This document shows, one piece after another, positions 16,817 to 24,798 of a DNA stretch of 64,000 nucleotides; the first letter of the stretch is position 1, and each line of letters begins with the position of its first letter. The notes beneath the pieces are model-generated. The model saw nothing but the letters and a program-made list of their open reading frames with translations, made no database searches and had not been told where the DNA came from. The stretch is from JAJZRV01 sp027442615 (lineage in GTDB: Bacteria > Pseudomonadota > Gammaproteobacteria > Burkholderiales > Ferrovaceae): contig DAIBBI010000041.1 of NCBI GenBank assembly GCA_027442615.1, forward strand, positions 1-64,000, read 5' to 3'. The position numbers were made by a program, and so were the translations under genes.

Positions 16817-18436
16817 CTAGATTTTGTACTGCGACAGTATCTCCGTCTGCTGTTCGGCCAGATGCTTCATGTCCTGTACGGTGCCGGCGGTCTGGGCCGC
16901 AGCGGCACTGGATTCTTCCGTCATCTGTGCGATGCGTTCCATCTGTGCGGCGATGGTGTTGCTGGCCACCCCCTGCTCCTGGATGGCCAGCGTGATCTCG
17001 CCCACCATGGTCGTGGTGCTGGCTGCCGAGGCACCAATCTGACGCATGGCATGATCCGCCTCATCGGCACGAGCCACCCCCCCTTCCACCAAGGTCTCGG
17101 CGGCCTTCATCTGCGCCACGGCCTGCACGGAAGCCTCGCGCACGGCGTCGAGGCTTGCGGAAATTTCCTGGGTGGAAGCGGCGGTGCGCTCGGCCAGCTT
17201 GCGCACCTCATCGGCCACCACCGCAAAACCGCGCCCCGACTCACCAGCGCGCGCCGCCTCGATGGCTGCGTTCAGTGCAAGGAGGTTGGTTTGGTCGGCC
17301 ACTTCCCGGATCACCTGCACCACGTTGATGATCCTGGCACTTTGCTCGTCCAGCCCGCGAATGGCCTCCCCGGCCTGCGTCACCGCCCCCGAGATGTTGC
17401 GGATGTCCTCGATGGTCTGACTGATGGTATGCGAACCCGCTTCGGCCTGCTGGCTGGAGGACTGCGACAGGGCTTGGGCCTCGCCGGCACGCTCGGCCAC
17501 GTGGTTGATGCTCACCGTCATCTGCTCCACCGTAGCCGCCACGGTGGCCGAGGCTTCGCTTTGTTCCTGCGCCGCCCTGGAAATCTGCTGGGCCGTTTCA
17601 AACATCTGCGCCGAGGCGCCCGACACCTGTTTGGCCATGCCGGCAATGCCGCCCATGCTCTGCTGCAATTCGTTCAGGAGTCCGTTGAAGGCGTTGGCAG
17701 TCTTGCCCACTTCGTCCCGGCGTTGTGCCAGCGCCCGCAGGGTAAAGTCCTTGCCGTTCTTGACCTGCTCCATGGTGCTCTGGATGCCGGAGAGGGACTC
17801 CGTGATGGCCCGCCCCAGCAGGAACCCGCCCAGGGCCACGCCCACCACCGCAGCTAGCGACATGCCAACCTCCAGCCACTTGGCCCGGGTGTAGGCCGCC
17901 TGATTCTTTTTGCTCTGCTCGCCGCCCAGAGCGTAGTTGTATTCGATGTGATCCTGCAACTCCTTGCGCATTTTCTTGCCTGCCTGGAACACCGTGCCCC
18001 GCTCCAGGTTGATGGCTGCCCCCACCACCTCCCCGGCGCGCGATTTTTCCAGAAAGCCCTTGGCCGCCACCCAGTAATCCGCCATGTCCGCCTTGTCCGT
18101 TTCCAGCATGGTGCGGTCCGTGGCATCCGAGATCATGTCCTTTTCGTACAGGGCAACCTTATCCAGAAAATCCTGGTGCAGCTCGTTGATGCGCTTTTCG
18201 TCCTCCTGTTTCTGCTCGGGGTCCGCGTCGATCAAATGCTTGTGGATCATGATGCGCAGGTCAAACACGTCCCGCTCGGCCCCCTGCAACAGCTTCAGGC
18301 TGGGGAAGATATTCTCTTCCACGTATTGAAAGCGTTCCTGCGCCCCACGCAGCTGCCACAGCCCGATGCCGCCCACCGCCACCAGCGCCAGCAACGCCAC
18401 GGCCAGCAACAGCATGATTTTATTGCGTATGCTCAT
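16817..18436 (-). CDS. Methyl-accepting chemotaxis protein (4HB-type sensor)
   Basis: A 539-residue chemoreceptor. It has a short N-terminus, TM1 (IMLLLAVALLALVAVGGIGL), a helical periplasmic domain of about 160 residues typical of four-helix-bundle sensors, TM2 (about residues 195-217), HAMP, and a cytoplasmic signalling hairpin with the invariant tip QTNLLALNAAIEAARAGE. The ATG at 18436 follows a clear GGGGAAAAG ribosome site; an upstream in-frame start lacks this support. A strong sigma-28 promoter match lies 33-59 nt upstream, placing the gene under flagellar late-class control. No methyl-tether pentapeptide is seen. The ligand is unknown. Confidence 0.94.
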   Translation of the reverse strand: MSIRNKIMLLLAVALLALVAVGGIGLWQLRGAQERFQYVEENIFPSLKLLQGAERDVFDLRIMIHKHLIDADPEQKQEDEKRINELHQDFLDKVALYEKDMISDATDRTMLETDKADMADYWVAAKGFLEKSRAGEVVGAAINLERGTVFQAGKKMRKELQDHIEYNYALGGEQSKKNQAAYTRAKWLEVGMSLAAVVGVALGGFLLGRAITESLSGIQSTMEQVKNGKDFTLRALAQRRDEVGKTANAFNGLLNELQQSMGGIAGMAKQVSGASAQMFETAQQISRAAQEQSEASATVAATVEQMTVSINHVAERAGEAQALSQSSSQQAEAGSHTISQTIEDIRNISGAVTQAGEAIRGLDEQSARIINVVQVIREVADQTNLLALNAAIEAARAGESGRGFAVVADEVRKLAERTAASTQEISASLDAVREASVQAVAQMKAAETLVEGGVARADEADHAMRQIGASAASTTTMVGEITLAIQEQGVASNTIAAQMERIAQMTEESSAAAAQTAGTVQDMKHLAEQQTEILSQYKI

Positions 18437-18468
18437 TTCTTTTCCCCAAGAGTGCGGCTCCTTGTCCC

Positions 18469-18495
18469 ATAACGGCAAATGTTACGAAATCTTTA
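18469..18495 (-). promoter_or_regulatory. Sigma-28 (FliA) promoter for the chemoreceptor
   Basis: On the minus strand: TAAAGATT, then 11 nt, then GCCGTTAT. The E. coli FliA consensus is TAAAGTTT-N11-GCCGATAA, so the match is 7/8 and 6/8 with the exact spacer. The gene downstream is a chemoreceptor, the usual FliA target. It implies that the organism is motile. Confidence 0.78.
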
Positions 18496-18564
18496 AATCC
18501 TTCTGCCCCCCGGGGCCTGTGGCAAAATGAAGACCACCCTTTCATGACACCTGCGAGGTATCCC

Positions 18565-19134
18565 ATGTATCGCCGCTCCCCACTTCTGCGCCTGATCTGG
18601 ATGGCCCTGCTGGGCCTGGCATTGACCCTGTCCCTGGCGGCCCGGGCCGAAGACACCTACGACCAGGATTCCATCCTCAAGGACGCCACTGAATTTTTTG
18701 GCAGCACCACCGAGGGGCTTGCCAAGCTCATCGAAAAGGCCTTCAAGGAACAGGGCAGGCCCAACGGGTACATCAAGGGCGAAGAGGCGAGCGGCGCCAT
18801 TGCGGTGGGATTGCGCTATGGAGATGGCGAGCTCACCCTCAAGGGCGGGGGCAGCAAGAAGGTATTCTGGACCGGCCCGTCGCTGGGCTTTGACTTTGGC
18901 GGCAATGCGTCCAAGGTGTTCGTCCTGGTATACCACCTGCCCTCTGCCGACAAGATCTTCCAGCGCTATCCTGGCGTGGACGGCAGCTTCTACTATGTGG
19001 GCGGGGCAGGCATCAACTACCAGCAGCGGGGCAACATCATCCTGGCCCCGATTCGCCTGGGTGTGGGACTGCGCGCCGGGGCGAGCGTAGGTTACATGCA
19101 TTACACCCCCACCAAGACCTGGAACCCCTTTTGA
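18565..19134 (+). CDS. EipA-like (DUF1134) exported envelope protein
   Basis: A 189-residue protein with a signal peptide (hydrophobic residues 10-24, probable cleavage after ARA near residue 28). The mature part matches the DUF1134 pattern: ATEFFGSTTEGLAKLIEKAF, GYIKGEEASGA, LRYGDGELTLK, GPSLGFDFGGNASKVFVLVY and the C-terminal GVGLRAGASVGYMHYT. Members such as EipA of alphaproteobacteria are periplasmic and affect envelope integrity. ATG 18565 is preferred for its GAGGT site 6 nt upstream. It is the first gene of a same-strand run into TerY, PP2C, kinase and YciB-like genes, which is an unusual setting. Any functional link to those genes is inferred. Confidence 0.83.
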   Translation: MYRRSPLLRLIWMALLGLALTLSLAARAEDTYDQDSILKDATEFFGSTTEGLAKLIEKAFKEQGRPNGYIKGEEASGAIAVGLRYGDGELTLKGGGSKKVFWTGPSLGFDFGGNASKVFVLVYHLPSADKIFQRYPGVDGSFYYVGGAGINYQQRGNIILAPIRLGVGLRAGASVGYMHYTPTKTWNPF

Positions 19135-19143
19135 GGAGCGGAC

Positions 19144-19818
19144 ATGAGCCCGATCATCCCTGACGTTGCCCTGATCGATAACAGCGAAGAGCGCGCACCT
19201 CTCGTCCTGGTCCTGGACTGTTCCGGCAGCATGTCGGAGGCCAGCAAGATGGACCTGCTCAACGAAGGGCTCAAAACACTGGCCGCGGAGTTGAAGGACG
19301 ACCCCATTACGGCGCGTTGCGGACGCATCCTCGTCATTGCCTTTGGCGGGGATAACAACGTGGAAATCATGGGAGACTGGACGGACGCCATGGATTTTGT
19401 GCCACCCGAACTCACTGCGGGCGGCATGACGCCCATAGGCGCCGCCATGAAATGCGCGCTGGACGAAATCGAAGCCCAGAAGGTTCAGATGCGCAGCGCC
19501 GGCGTGCCCTACAAGCGCCCCATCGTCATGCTGCTCTCCGACGGCGAACCCACCGACGACTGGCAGGCCACGGCCGTGGCCTGCAAGAATGCGGAAGCGG
19601 CCCACAAGGTCAACATCATGGCCATCGGCATCGGCTCGAAGGCCAACCGCGACACCCTGGGCGAATTCAGCAACAAGGGGGCGCTCAATCTGGACGGCCT
19701 CAAGTTCAAGGAGCTCTTCGTGTGGCTAAGCCGCAGCATCCAGGCCGTGTCACGCGCTCCCACGGGCGGCACCGTGCAACTCAACCCGGTGGACAGCTGG
19801 GCACAACTCTCCACTTGA
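19144..19818 (+). CDS. TerY-like vWA domain protein
   Basis: A 224-residue cytoplasmic von Willebrand factor A domain with a complete metal-ion-dependent adhesion site: DCSGS (D25, S27, S29), T96 in GGMTPIG, and D133 in LLSDGEPTDDW. It corresponds to TerY, the vWA partner in the TerY-P triad (TerY, PP2C phosphatase, protein kinase) described from comparative genomics of tellurite-resistance (Ter) systems. A GAGGAG ribosome site precedes the ATG. The PP2C and kinase genes follow immediately, completing the triad. None of the other ter genes (terB, C, D, Z) is visible in the window. The probable role is a metal-dependent scaffold for the phosphorylation switch. Confidence 0.86.
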   Translation: MSPIIPDVALIDNSEERAPLVLVLDCSGSMSEASKMDLLNEGLKTLAAELKDDPITARCGRILVIAFGGDNNVEIMGDWTDAMDFVPPELTAGGMTPIGAAMKCALDEIEAQKVQMRSAGVPYKRPIVMLLSDGEPTDDWQATAVACKNAEAAHKVNIMAIGIGSKANRDTLGEFSNKGALNLDGLKFKELFVWLSRSIQAVSRAPTGGTVQLNPVDSWAQLST

Positions 19819-19832
19819 CCCTGGGCTGCAGC

Positions 19833-20585
19833 ATGAATTGGCATGTATTTCTTGCGGCTGCAACCGGCGGGCACCACCTCGACCAGAACGCACCTTGCCA
19901 GGACTTTGCCTGTCACGACATCAGGAACGGCATGTTGGTGGGCGTGGTGTGCGACGGCGCAGGCTCGGCAAGCGCCGGGGGGGCGGGTGCTGAATTCTTT
20001 GCCACCGAGGTCACCCGACTGCTGACGGAGGCCCTCGAAAACCAGGGCCTGCCGCCAGCAACGCCGCAAGCCTACCGCGCTTTCATCGAGCCGCTGCTGG
20101 CACAGGCGCGCACCATGTTGCAGGAGCGCATCGCGGAACCCCAGACGCTGCGCGATCATGCCTGCACCCTGGTGGGTTGCCTCGCCTCCCGTTCGGGTGG
20201 CGTTTTCTTTCACATCGGCGACGGCTTTGCGGTACAGCAAACTGCCGCGGGCGCCGCTGTCCTCTCCCCGCCTGAAAACGGCGAATACGCCAACGAAACC
20301 TACTTCGTCACCGACGCCGACTGGCAGGCACACCTGCGCGTGACGCCCCTCTCACAACTGCAACAGGGCGACCTCATCGGCCTCATGAGTGACGGCACTT
20401 CTGCCTTTGCCATCGACAAACTGAAAACCGGCTTCTACAAGCCCTTCATCGATCCGGTGGCCTCGTTCCTTCAGAACGCCAGCACGTCCCACGGCAACGC
20501 GGCCCTTCAAAACCTGCTGGAGAGCGAAAAAACCCTCCAGATCACCAGCGACGACAAAACCCTGCTGCTGGCCTTCATCGGTTAG
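19833..20585 (+). CDS. PP2C-family serine/threonine phosphatase
   Basis: A 250-residue PPM/PP2C-type phosphatase. Metal-binding acidic motifs are visible in order: QNAPCQDF, VCDGAGSA, the HIGDG block, MSDGTSAF, and the C-terminal SDDKTLLLAF. It has no membrane segment, so it acts in the cytoplasm. The ATG at 19833 lies 14 nt after the TerY stop, and the open frame running further upstream is antisense-like overlap. The kinase gene starts 5 nt downstream. It probably removes phosphate from substrates of the adjacent kinase. The target is not indicated by sequence. Confidence 0.85.
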   Translation: MNWHVFLAAATGGHHLDQNAPCQDFACHDIRNGMLVGVVCDGAGSASAGGAGAEFFATEVTRLLTEALENQGLPPATPQAYRAFIEPLLAQARTMLQERIAEPQTLRDHACTLVGCLASRSGGVFFHIGDGFAVQQTAAGAAVLSPPENGEYANETYFVTDADWQAHLRVTPLSQLQQGDLIGLMSDGTSAFAIDKLKTGFYKPFIDPVASFLQNASTSHGNAALQNLLESEKTLQITSDDKTLLLAFIG

Positions 20586-20590
20586 GCCTC

Positions 20591-21889
20591 ATGTTTGGAA
20601 ACGCCATCAGGCTGCAATGGCCAGACGGACGCACCGAAAAGGTCCGGCTGGTGCCCACCGGCAAATCGGGAGGCGCCGGGGAAATCTTTGAGGTCGAAAA
20701 AAAACCGGGGTACGTGGCCAAGCTCTATCACGCGGTCACGAAACCCGCGCAGATGGGGCAATACGCCCAGAAAATCCGCTGGATGGTGATGAACAAACCC
20801 ACCTTGCCCACCATTCCTGCCGAGCATGGTGCCGTGGTGCAACTGGCCTGGCCAGTGGCCGAGGTGCTGCGGGGACAGCAGTTTGCAGGCTTTTTGATGG
20901 AGAAAATCGACTTCAGCCAGACGCTGGAGCTCGATTATCTGCTCACCCGTCGACAGGCCGAGCAGGAAGGCGTGACGGTGGATTTTGGAAAGCTGATGAC
21001 GGTGGCCCATAACCTGGCCTCCCTCATCAACAGCCTGCACAGCAAGAAAATTGCCGTGGTGGACTTGAAGCCCATGAATCTCAAGGTGTACAAGTCGCAG
21101 CTCTATGTGTCCATTCTGGACTGCGACGGGTTTTGCATCTATGACGCATCCCATCAATCCGACGCGCCCCAGGTGACGCCGGAGTATCTCGCCCCGGAAT
21201 TTCACGGCGTGGCGGTGACTCATCCCGAGACTCAGGACTGGTTTGCGCTCGCCACCATCATTTTTCGCCTGCTCAACTATGGCATCCACCCCTTCGTGGG
21301 GATCTCCGAAAACCGCCTCAAGTATCCCACCGAACTTGCCGGACGCATCAAGGCGGCCCTCTACCCCTACGGCAAGATCGCCCACCAGGGCGTGCGGGCG
21401 GTCCCGGCAAGCGTGCATGAAGCCTTTCCCGACGACCTGCGCGCCCTCTTCGATCGCGCCTTTGGCTGGGGGCCCGGCGGGCGGCCCAGCGCCTATGAGT
21501 GGGCCGACGTGTTGGGCCGTTATGCCCAGAAAAGCGCGGGGCGGATGGCTCCCTGCCCCGAGGGCCACCTGCAGTTCGTGGGCAAGCCCTGCCCCACCTG
21601 CTTGCGTGAAGCCATCCTTCACCGGCACGTAAGCGAGCGCAAAAGGTTCCGCAACAGAATCCGCATGGCACCCAAACAGGCCCTGCGGCACGTGCAAAAG
21701 TCCTTCCATGGCACCCATACGTCACCCTTTCAGGCGGCACTTGCCCAGGCCCAGCCCCCGATACAGATCACCCGCACCACCACCCCGCGCGCCCCTGCAA
21801 TCCCCCTGGGGGTTGCCACCCGCAACGCGCTGTCCCTGGAAATTCTCTGGATGCTGGGCATGGGCGCCACCTTATGGTGGCTGAAATGA
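20591..21889 (+). CDS. Protein kinase with zinc ribbon and C-terminal membrane segment
   Basis: A 432-residue protein kinase-fold enzyme. Visible elements are a Gly-rich loop (PTGKSGGAGEIFEV, about 22-35), the ATP-anchoring Lys (about K44, YVAKLYH), the catalytic loop VVDLKPMN with D158, K160 and N163, metal-binding DCDGF (177-181) in place of DFG, and an APE-like TPEYLAPEF. After the kinase domain come four potential zinc ligands (C322, H326, C334, C337), a basic, proline-rich linker and a hydrophobic C-terminal helix (about 413-430). HRD is VVD, but the catalytic Asp is kept, so activity is likely. It is the third member of the TerY-P triad. The last 4 nt overlap the next gene. Confidence 0.85.
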   Translation: MFGNAIRLQWPDGRTEKVRLVPTGKSGGAGEIFEVEKKPGYVAKLYHAVTKPAQMGQYAQKIRWMVMNKPTLPTIPAEHGAVVQLAWPVAEVLRGQQFAGFLMEKIDFSQTLELDYLLTRRQAEQEGVTVDFGKLMTVAHNLASLINSLHSKKIAVVDLKPMNLKVYKSQLYVSILDCDGFCIYDASHQSDAPQVTPEYLAPEFHGVAVTHPETQDWFALATIIFRLLNYGIHPFVGISENRLKYPTELAGRIKAALYPYGKIAHQGVRAVPASVHEAFPDDLRALFDRAFGWGPGGRPSAYEWADVLGRYAQKSAGRMAPCPEGHLQFVGKPCPTCLREAILHRHVSERKRFRNRIRMAPKQALRHVQKSFHGTHTSPFQAALAQAQPPIQITRTTTPRAPAIPLGVATRNALSLEILWMLGMGATLWWLK

Positions 21890-22398
21890 CACCCTTCATC
21901 CTGCTGGCCCTGGCGCTGGCCCTGGCCTGGTGGTGGCGCCCGCGGGGAACCGCAAGCCCCGCCGCGTGGATCATGCTGCTTACCTTCATGGTGTTGGGAG
22001 GGGTGGCCTTCTGGTTTGTCCGGGAGGGCATCCCGCAGGAAAACTATCCCGGATTCATGCACTGGAAGCCCACGGTGGTGTACTGGAGCATGAGCGCCAT
22101 TTTTCTGGGGGCCTCCTTTCTTCACTGGGATTACCCGGTGAAATGGGTGATCGGTTCGTCCCTTCCGCTTGCAAGTCGCGAGTGGCGCTGGCTCAACATG
22201 ATGCTGGCACTGCTCTACCTGCTGCTGGGGGGGGTTAACCTGCTGCTCGTCTACACCGTGGAAGAGGCCAACTGGGTGGGCTTCAAGGAAAGCTGCTACA
22301 TGAACATCATCATGATCTTTCTCGTGCGCATCAACTTTGTATGGCTGCCCATCCTGAAGAACGTGGCCGAACTGGCCTACCGTTTCATGCGCCGATAG
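21886..22398 (+). CDS. YciB/IspZ-like inner-membrane protein
   Basis: A 170-residue polytopic membrane protein with about five hydrophobic segments. The stretch FMHWKPTVVYWSMSAIFLGASF and the later EWRWLNMMLALLYLLLGGVNLL match the conserved HKPT-W and RRLNLAW regions of YciB (formerly intracellular septation protein A), which interacts with cell-wall and membrane proteins in E. coli. The start ATG overlaps the kinase stop (ATGA), so it is coupled to the triad. It is unlike typical yciB contexts and probably represents a specialised paralogue. A functional tie to the kinase is inferred from the overlap only. Confidence 0.72.
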   Translation: MTPFILLALALALAWWWRPRGTASPAAWIMLLTFMVLGGVAFWFVREGIPQENYPGFMHWKPTVVYWSMSAIFLGASFLHWDYPVKWVIGSSLPLASREWRWLNMMLALLYLLLGGVNLLLVYTVEEANWVGFKESCYMNIIMIFLVRINFVWLPILKNVAELAYRFMRR

Positions 22399-22402
22399 CC
22401 CT

Positions 22403-22444
22403 GGGGACAGACCTCAAATTGACGGCAATTTGGGGTCTGTCCCC
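22403..22444. repeat. Imperfect hairpin of the GGGGACAGACC family between yciB-like gene and miaB
   Basis: The left arm 22403-22420 and right arm 22427-22444 (18 nt each) pair with a single G-T type mismatch around a 6-nt loop. It lies directly downstream of the YciB-like stop codon. Confidence 0.85.
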
Positions 22445-22459
22445 TTTCTGGTAAAATGC

Positions 22460-22472
22460 GGGGTCTGTCCCC
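22460..22472. repeat. Single 13-nt palindromic core GGGGTCTGTCCCC in the miaB leader
   Basis: A half-unit of the repeat family, ending 14 nt before the proposed TTG start of miaB, where a ribosome binding site would normally be found. Confidence 0.8.
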
Positions 22473-22486
22473 ACTTAGCGATCCCC

Positions 22487-23833
22487 TTGAACACAAAGAA
22501 AGTCCATATCCGCACCTTTGGCTGTCAGATGAATGCGTATGATTCGGACAAGATGGCCGATCTGCTGTTTGAAAGCCACGGCCTGGAAAAAACCGAGCAT
22601 GCCGAAGACGCCGACGTGATCGTGCTGAACACCTGTTCGGTGCGCGAGAAGGCCCAGGAGAAGGTGTTTTCCGACCTGGGGCGCCTTGCCGAACTCAAGC
22701 TGGACAAGCCCCACCTCGTCATTGCCGTGGGCGGTTGCGTGGCAAGCCAGGAGGGCGAAGCCATCGTGGCGCGCGCACCCTATGTGGACCTGGTCTTTGG
22801 TCCGCAAACCCTGCATCGCCTGCCCGCCCTGCTGGACGAACGCCGCCGCAGCGGCAGGGCCCAGGTGGACATCTCCTTCCCCGAAATCGAAAAGTTTGAT
22901 GCGCTGCCGCCTGCGCGCGTGGAAGGGCCCACGGCCTTCGTGTCCATCATGGAAGGCTGCAGCAAGTACTGCAGCTTTTGCGTGGTGCCCTACACCCGCG
23001 GCGAGGAATTTTCGCGACCTCTGGACGATGTTCTGCGTGAAATCACCGATCTCGCCGCGCGCGGCGTGAAAGAAGTGACGCTGCTGGGCCAGAACGTCAA
23101 CGCCTGGCTTGACATGGAAAGCCGCGATGAAGACAAGGACTTTGCGGCGCTGCTGGAAGCCGTAAGTGCCATTCCGGGCATCGCGCGCATTCGCTATACC
23201 ACCAGCCACCCGCTGGAATTCACCGAGCGCCTGATCGATGCGCACGCGCGCCTGGAAAAACTGGTGGGGCAGGTGCACCTGCCGGTGCAGTCGGGCTCGG
23301 ACCGCATCCTCAACGCCATGAAGCGTGGCTACACCGGGCTGGAATACAAATCCATCGTCCGACGCCTGCGTGAGGTCTGTCCCCAAATTTCCATTTCCAG
23401 CGACTTCATCATCGGCTTTCCGGGCGAGACCGAGGCAGACTTTGCGGCGACGCTCAGGCTGGTCGACGAAGTGGGCTTTGACGGCAGCTATGGCTTCATC
23501 TACAGCGCGCGCCCTGGCACGCCGGCGGCGGAACTGCCGGACGACGTGGATGCTGCCACGAAGCTTGCGCGCCTGCAGCAACTGCTGGCCAAAACCGATG
23601 CGGAAGCGGCACGGGTGGCGCAAGCCATGGTAGGCACGCGCCAGCGCGTGCTGGTGGACGGTCATGCAAAGCGCGACACCTCGGAATTGCGCGGACGCAC
23701 CGACAATAACCGGGTGGTGAATTTTCCAGGGGCATCGCGCCTCATTGGGCAGTTTGTGGACGTCACCATCACGGCCACGGCGCATTATTCGCTTCGCGGC
23801 GAAATCGTCACCCGGGAGAGCGTCACCCCATGA
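22487..23833 (+). CDS. miaB: tRNA-2-methylthio-N6-dimethylallyladenosine synthase
   Basis: A radical SAM methylthiotransferase modifying A37 of tRNAs that read codons starting with U. The 448-residue protein has the three N-terminal cluster cysteines (TFGCQM, NTCSV, GGCVA), the radical-SAM CxxxCxxC (EGCSKYCSFCVVPY), a long central barrel and a C-terminal TRAM domain. The start is inferred as TTG at 22487 (MNTKKVHIRTFGCQM aligns with E. coli MTKKLHIKTWGCQM). No in-frame ATG or GTG is nearby, because the upstream sequence is repeat DNA. Inside the gene, 23372-23389 is an exact repeat-family unit read as EVCPQI. The stop overlaps the phoH-like gene by 4 nt. Confidence 0.95.
   Translation: MNTKKVHIRTFGCQMNAYDSDKMADLLFESHGLEKTEHAEDADVIVLNTCSVREKAQEKVFSDLGRLAELKLDKPHLVIAVGGCVASQEGEAIVARAPYVDLVFGPQTLHRLPALLDERRRSGRAQVDISFPEIEKFDALPPARVEGPTAFVSIMEGCSKYCSFCVVPYTRGEEFSRPLDDVLREITDLAARGVKEVTLLGQNVNAWLDMESRDEDKDFAALLEAVSAIPGIARIRYTTSHPLEFTERLIDAHARLEKLVGQVHLPVQSGSDRILNAMKRGYTGLEYKSIVRRLREVCPQISISSDFIIGFPGETEADFAATLRLVDEVGFDGSYGFIYSARPGTPAAELPDDVDAATKLARLQQLLAKTDAEAARVAQAMVGTRQRVLVDGHAKRDTSELRGRTDNNRVVNFPGASRLIGQFVDVTITATAHYSLRGEIVTRESVTP
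23372..23389. repeat. Repeat-family unit embedded in the miaB coding sequence
   Basis: GAGGTCTGTCCCCAAATT lies inside a well-conserved part of MiaB, just before ISSDFIIGFPGE, and keeps the frame open. It could be a fossil insertion or chance similarity to the family consensus. The extended match beyond the 11-nt core favours a real family copy. Confidence 0.55.
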
Positions 23834-24795
23834 CGACCCTCGAGCTCGAACTCTCGCCCGTCAACAACCAGAAACTGGCCAACCTGTGCGGCGTGCTGGA
23901 CGAAAACCTCAAGCAGATCGAGCGCACGCTGGCCGTTTCCATCCGTCGACGCGGCGAGCATTTCAGTGTGGAAGGTGAAAAGGACAAGACCCTGCTCGCC
24001 GCCGAAGTGCTGCAGTCCTTTTATCGCAACGCGCGCCACACCCTTTCGGCAGAAGATATTCACCTGGGGCTCGTGCACGCGCTGGACCAGGCAGCTACGC
24101 CGGCACCAGCAACCCCGGGCGAGGCCAACGAGCCGCAACTGCGCACCCGTCGCACGGATCTTAAAAGCCGTTCGGCCCACCAGTTGCAGTACCTGCAACA
24201 AATCCGGGACCACGTCATCACCTTTGGGGTGGGGCCCGCCGGCACGGGCAAGACCTATCTCGCCGTAGCCAGCGCCGTGGACGCGCTGGAGCGCGACGAG
24301 GTCAAGCGCATCGTGCTGGTGCGCCCCGCCGTCGAGGCAGGCGAAAAACTGGGCTTTCTGCCCGGGGACTTGAGCCAGAAGGTGGACCCCTACCTGCGCC
24401 CGCTCTACGACGCGCTCTACGACCTCATGAGCTACGAGCGCGTGGGGCGTCTCTTTGAGCGGGGCGTCATTGAGGTGGCTCCCCTGGCCTACATGCGTGG
24501 GCGAACGCTCAACCAGAGCTTCATCATCCTCGACGAAGCCCAGAACACCACGCCGGAGCAGATGAAGATGTTTTTGACCCGCATCGGCTTTGGCACCAAG
24601 GCCGTCATTACGGGCGACGTCACGCAGATCGACCTGCACCGCACCCAGAAAAGCGGGCTGATCGACGCGCGCAACGTGCTGCAGCGCGTGGAAGGCATCG
24701 CCTTTACCATCTTCCAGTCGGAGGATGTGGTGCGCCATCCCCTGGTGCAACAGGTGGTCAATGCCTATGAACGCCATTCGCGACCCGTGGAGTAG
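23830..24795 (+). CDS. ybeZ: PhoH-like ATPase (YbeZ)
   Basis: A 321-residue PhoH-family P-loop protein with an N-terminal KH-like region. The Walker A motif is GPAGTGKT (about 139-146) and Walker B is FIILDEAQNTT. The characteristic ITGDVTQIDL and RPAVEAGEKLGFLPGD motifs are present. Members partner with YbeY and are thought to act in rRNA processing or RNA remodelling. It sits in the standard miaB-ybeZ-ybeY-corC-lnt order, with a 4-nt overlap with miaB and ybeY starting 4 nt downstream. Confidence 0.93.
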   Translation: MTTLELELSPVNNQKLANLCGVLDENLKQIERTLAVSIRRRGEHFSVEGEKDKTLLAAEVLQSFYRNARHTLSAEDIHLGLVHALDQAATPAPATPGEANEPQLRTRRTDLKSRSAHQLQYLQQIRDHVITFGVGPAGTGKTYLAVASAVDALERDEVKRIVLVRPAVEAGEKLGFLPGDLSQKVDPYLRPLYDALYDLMSYERVGRLFERGVIEVAPLAYMRGRTLNQSFIILDEAQNTTPEQMKMFLTRIGFGTKAVITGDVTQIDLHRTQKSGLIDARNVLQRVEGIAFTIFQSEDVVRHPLVQQVVNAYERHSRPVE

Positions 24796-24798
24796 CCC

